Shown one piece after another: positions 61,550-64,000 of a stretch of 64,000 bases of DNA (positions are counted from its first letter, which is position 1; every line of letters begins with the position of its first letter). The position numbers were made by a program, and so were the translations under genes. This stretch comes from Streptomyces flavofungini (GTDB lineage Bacteria; Actinomycetota; Actinomycetes; Streptomycetales; Streptomycetaceae): contig NZ_CP128846.1 of assembly GCF_030388665.1 (NCBI RefSeq), forward strand, positions 6,150,501 through 6,214,500, given 5' to 3'. The notes beneath the pieces are model-generated. The model worked only from the letters and a program-made list of their open reading frames with translations. It was not told the origin of the DNA and did no database searches.

Positions 61550-62698
61550 ATGGACCTGGAGAAACGGCCCGCGACACCTCCGGTGGAGCAGGCCGCGCAG
61601 CACCCGGCGGCCCCCGCGCCGCAGCCCGCACCGAGACAGGCCCCCGCGCAGGCGGAGGGCTGTCTCGTGGTCGCCGTCCGGCTGCCGGTGCGGATCGTCG
61701 CCCTGGTGGTCGTGCTGCCGGTGCGCCTGGTCTGGGACGCGCTCGTGGTGGCCGGGCGCTTCCTGCTCGACACCGCGCTGCGGCCCGCAGGCCGCGCGCT
61801 GGCCTGGCTGGGGCGCACCCTCGTGCTGCGGCCCCTCGGCGCGCTGTGGACGTACGTCCTCGCCCCGGTGGGCCGGGGGCTCGCGGCGGCCGGTCTGTTC
61901 CTCGGCAAGTGTCTGTTCGTCTGGCCCTGGGTGGGTCTGTGGCGGTATGTGGTCGTACCGGTCGGCCTCGGTCTCGGCCGGCTCCTGCACGTGCTGCTCG
62001 TCGTGCCCGCGGTCTGGCTGTACCGGTACGTCCTGACGCCCGTGGGGCGCGCGCTCGCCTGGGCCGCGCGGGGGGTCGGCGCGGGGGCCTCGGCGGTCGG
62101 GCGCGGTGTGCGGTGGCTGCTGCGGATGCTGTTCGTGGTGCCCGCCGTATGGACGTACACCCGTGTGCTCACGCCGATCGGGCACGCCGTCGCCTGGGCG
62201 GCGCTCGGTGTCGCCGCCGGGTTCCTGTGGCTGCTCCGGGGCATCGGGCTCGTCCTCTGGACGCTGCTGCGGTGGATCTTCGTGGTGCCCGCCGTGGCGG
62301 TGTGGCGGTGGGTGCTCGCGCCGATCGGGCGAGGTGTCGCTGTCGTGGGGCGCGAGATCGGGGACGCGCTCGGGCACGCGTGGCGGGTCGCCGGGCATCT
62401 GTCGCGGGCCGTGTGGCGGTTCTTCGGGCAGCTCCTTCGGTGGATCTTCGTGAGCCCCGCGCGCTGGCTGTACCGGACCGTCCTCACCCCGGCCGGGCAC
62501 GCCGTCCGCGATCTGGTGTGGCGGCCCGGCGCCGCGGCGGCGCGGGCGGTGGGGCGCGCGACGAGGCAGGCGCTGGGATCCGTCCGTGACAGCGTGCGCG
62601 CGGCCCGCGCCGACGTCCGGCGGCTGCTCTTCGGCCCGCCGCGCGAGAAGGTGCCCGTCACACGGGGCCACGAGGCCGACGGAAACCTGCGGCCGTGA
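61550..62698 (+). CDS. repeat-built integral membrane protein
   Basis: Encodes 382 residues from ATG 61550. After a Pro/Ala/Gln-rich tail of 35 residues, the chain consists of about six related segments of 30-55 residues with the pattern (I/L)FVVPAV-W-Y-R-x-VLTP-x-GRA-x-AW: clear copies are LLVVPAVWLYRYVLTPVG, LFVVPAVWTYTRVLTPIG, IFVVPAVAVWRWVLAPIG and IFVSPARWLYRTVLTPAG. Aromatic and arginine residues alternate with short hydrophobic stretches, suggesting amphipathic or half-membrane helices. The C-terminus is basic (RQALGSVRDSVRAARADVRR). It lies 81 bases after the Mrr-TerD gene. I know no function. Confidence 0.85.
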   Translation: MDLEKRPATPPVEQAAQHPAAPAPQPAPRQAPAQAEGCLVVAVRLPVRIVALVVVLPVRLVWDALVVAGRFLLDTALRPAGRALAWLGRTLVLRPLGALWTYVLAPVGRGLAAAGLFLGKCLFVWPWVGLWRYVVVPVGLGLGRLLHVLLVVPAVWLYRYVLTPVGRALAWAARGVGAGASAVGRGVRWLLRMLFVVPAVWTYTRVLTPIGHAVAWAALGVAAGFLWLLRGIGLVLWTLLRWIFVVPAVAVWRWVLAPIGRGVAVVGREIGDALGHAWRVAGHLSRAVWRFFGQLLRWIFVSPARWLYRTVLTPAGHAVRDLVWRPGAAAARAVGRATRQALGSVRDSVRAARADVRRLLFGPPREKVPVTRGHEADGNLRP

Positions 62699-62849
62699 AG
62701 CGCGTATTCTGAGGCGAGGGTCCGGCGTGAAATGTTCTTGCGGCCGCAGGGACGATCCGGACCACGACACACGGCAAGCGCCAGCCCGGACGCACTCCCC
62801 ACCGAAGCGGGGACGGCGGCACGGGCCGCGTACACGAGGAGAAGTTCCC
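62699..62849 (+). promoter_or_regulatory. upstream region of the DUF2344 gene
   Basis: TATTCT at about 62705-62710 may be a -10 element. AGGAGA at 62837-62842 is a strong ribosome site eight bases before the CTG at 62850. No in-frame ATG or well-placed GTG follows this site until GTG 62892. Confidence 0.5.
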
Positions 62850-63692
62850 CTGGGCAAGCGACAGCCCGAAGGCCCGCCGCCCGCACCCGCGGTGCAGCGC
62901 ATCCGACTGCGCTACACCAAGCGCGGCCGCCTCCGGTTCACCAGCCACCGTGACTTCCAGCGCGCCTTCGAGCGGGCGCTGCGCCGCGCCGAGGTGCCCA
63001 TGGCGTACTCGGCGGGCTTCACCCCGCACCCGAAGGTGTCGTACGCCAATGCCGCACCCACCGGCACGGGCAGCGAGGCCGAGTATCTGGAGATCGCCCT
63101 CACCGAGCCCCGCGACCCGCGCACCCTGTGGGCGCTGCTCGACGAGTCACTGCCCGAAGGCCTCGACATCACCGACGCCGTCGAGGCCCGCACCTCGGGT
63201 CTCGCCGACCGGCTCACCGCCTCCGTGTGGGAGCTGCGTCTGGACGGCGTGGAGCCCGAGGCGGCCGACCGTGCCGCCGCCGCCTTCCGCGCCGCCGAGA
63301 CCGTCGAGGTCCAGCGCCGCACGAAGAACGGCATGCGGACCTTCGACGCCCGCGCGGCCGTCGTCAGCCTCGACACGCTCGGCCCGGAGGCACTCGCCTC
63401 CCGCGCCGATAGGCCGACCGACAAGCCCTGTGCGATACTGCGGCTGGTTGTGCGGCACGTGACACCTGCCGTCCGACCCGACGACGTCCTGTCCGGTCTC
63501 CGAGCTGTGGCCGACCTGGCGCCGCCGGTCCCCGCAGCGGTGACCAGGCTGGCGCAGGGGCTTTTCGATGAAGAGACCGGCACGGTGACCGACCCGCTCG
63601 CGCCCGACCGCGAGGCAGACATGGCCGCCCCGGCCGATCGTCCCGATCGTTCAGGGGACGCCGCACCTGCCGCCGCGACGGCGCCGGAGTAG
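62850..63692 (+). CDS. TIGR03936/DUF2344 radical-SAM-associated protein with probable CTG start
   Basis: Encodes 280 residues if CTG 62850 is used, giving GKRQPEGPPPAPAVQRIRLR. GAGGAGA stands just upstream at ideal spacing. The alternatives are GTG 62727 and GTG 62892, both without a ribosome site. The family core is RIRLRYTKRGRLRFTSHRDF, RRAEVPMAYSAGFTPHPKVS, and GTGSEAEYLEIALTEP. The C-terminus is a variable acidic/Pro-rich tail. DUF2344 proteins work with the B12 radical SAM protein (here at 57348) in an uncharacterised, possibly tRNA or cofactor-related, reaction. rne follows after 266 bases. Confidence 0.88.
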   Translation: MGKRQPEGPPPAPAVQRIRLRYTKRGRLRFTSHRDFQRAFERALRRAEVPMAYSAGFTPHPKVSYANAAPTGTGSEAEYLEIALTEPRDPRTLWALLDESLPEGLDITDAVEARTSGLADRLTASVWELRLDGVEPEAADRAAAAFRAAETVEVQRRTKNGMRTFDARAAVVSLDTLGPEALASRADRPTDKPCAILRLVVRHVTPAVRPDDVLSGLRAVADLAPPVPAAVTRLAQGLFDEETGTVTDPLAPDREADMAAPADRPDRSGDAAPAAATAPE

Positions 63693-63958
63693 GGACGGCC
63701 CCGCGCAGGGGCGTTCGCCGAGAACACCGCAGCGCCGCCCTCGTACTCGGGAGCCACCTGGGTCGGGCGGCGCACTGACCAGAAGACTTTCGCCAGGCCG
63801 TCCGCACCAAGGGGCGTACGGAACCGGCGAGACAAGACACAGAGAGCTCCCGTGCGGCGCCCACGCCCCCCGGATGGCGGCCCCGCGCAGCAAGCGAGAG
63901 CCGCGGACATGTCCGGTACAGGCGCGGCGCCCGGGAGCGTGACGGGAGAACCGCCCGC

Positions 63959-64000
63959 ATGCTTGAGCCGAACGACCCCACTGAGGGTTCGAACAACAAC
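63959..64000 (+). CDS. rne: ribonuclease E/G, 5' end only
   Basis: Fourteen codons from ATG 63959 read MLEPNDPTEGSNNN and run off the window. GGGAGA lies ten bases upstream. The start MLEP-(T/N)-(E/D)PTEGS is that of Streptomyces RNase E as I remember it, and the position after the DUF2344 gene is where rne lies in S. coelicolor. The N-terminal acidic region precedes the S1 and catalytic domains, which are not visible here. Confidence 0.75.
   Translation, partial: MLEPNDPTEGSNNN

Overview
This is high-GC actinobacterial DNA with strong third-position GC bias, ATG/GTG starts, mycothiol-linked and Streptomyces-type genes, and hardly any TTA codons. It is almost certainly core chromosome of a Streptomyces. 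The order rne - DUF2344 - B12 radical SAM - CYTH/CHAD - rodA - pbp2 - mreD - mreC - mreB - ndk - DUF4233 - folC ... valS - clpX - clpP2 - clpP1 - tig - nei - rpiB - sodF - pepN matches, from memory, the region around SCO2599-SCO2643 of S. coelicolor. No database was searched.

Left part (1-25 kb): a nuclease-like hypothetical protein, a secreted streptogrisin-type protease, aminopeptidase N, a DsbA-like mycothiol-dependent oxidoreductase, Fe/Mn superoxide dismutase with a Nur-like operator, three paralogous amino-acid permeases, BioY, a berberine-bridge-type flavoprotein behind a strong operator-like dyad, RpiB, an Nei-type DNA glycosylase, an Eis-like acetyltransferase, a membrane-bound SpoIIE phosphatase, an ABC exporter pair, a small alarmone-hydrolase-like HD protein and an acyltransferase. 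Repeat-rich intergenic DNA includes a 116-bp tandem array (18999-19346).

Middle (25-38 kb): a small membrane protein and a PQQ-repeat Ser/Thr kinase, tRNA-Gly and tRNA-Pro, then the protein quality-control cluster tig, clpP1, clpP2, clpX, with a ClgR-like box upstream of clpP1. Tandemly duplicated Pro/Gln-rich membrane-anchored lipid-face or secreted-domain proteins and valS follow.

38-46 kb appears to be an accessory block inserted between valS and folC. It holds a GT2 glycosyltransferase, a UDP-GlcNAc 2-epimerase, a membrane protein/PAS kinase/OmpR regulator operon, a divergent NarL-type kinase and a second MreB-like actin. Several copies of a dispersed repeat lie in it, one of which supplies the stop codon of the response regulator.

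46-64 kb: folC, DUF4233, ndk, then the cell-wall elongation operon mreBCD-pbp2-rodA, CYTH/CHAD, and the B12 radical SAM protein. The usual partner of the radical SAM protein (DUF2344) is separated from it by a two-gene cassette: a coiled-coil/Mrr-nuclease/TerD fusion containing the only in-frame TTA codon I found, and a membrane protein built of repeated segments. The DUF2344 gene seems to start at CTG behind a perfect ribosome-binding site. The first 14 codons of RNase E end the window. Bases 1-101 show nothing I can assign.
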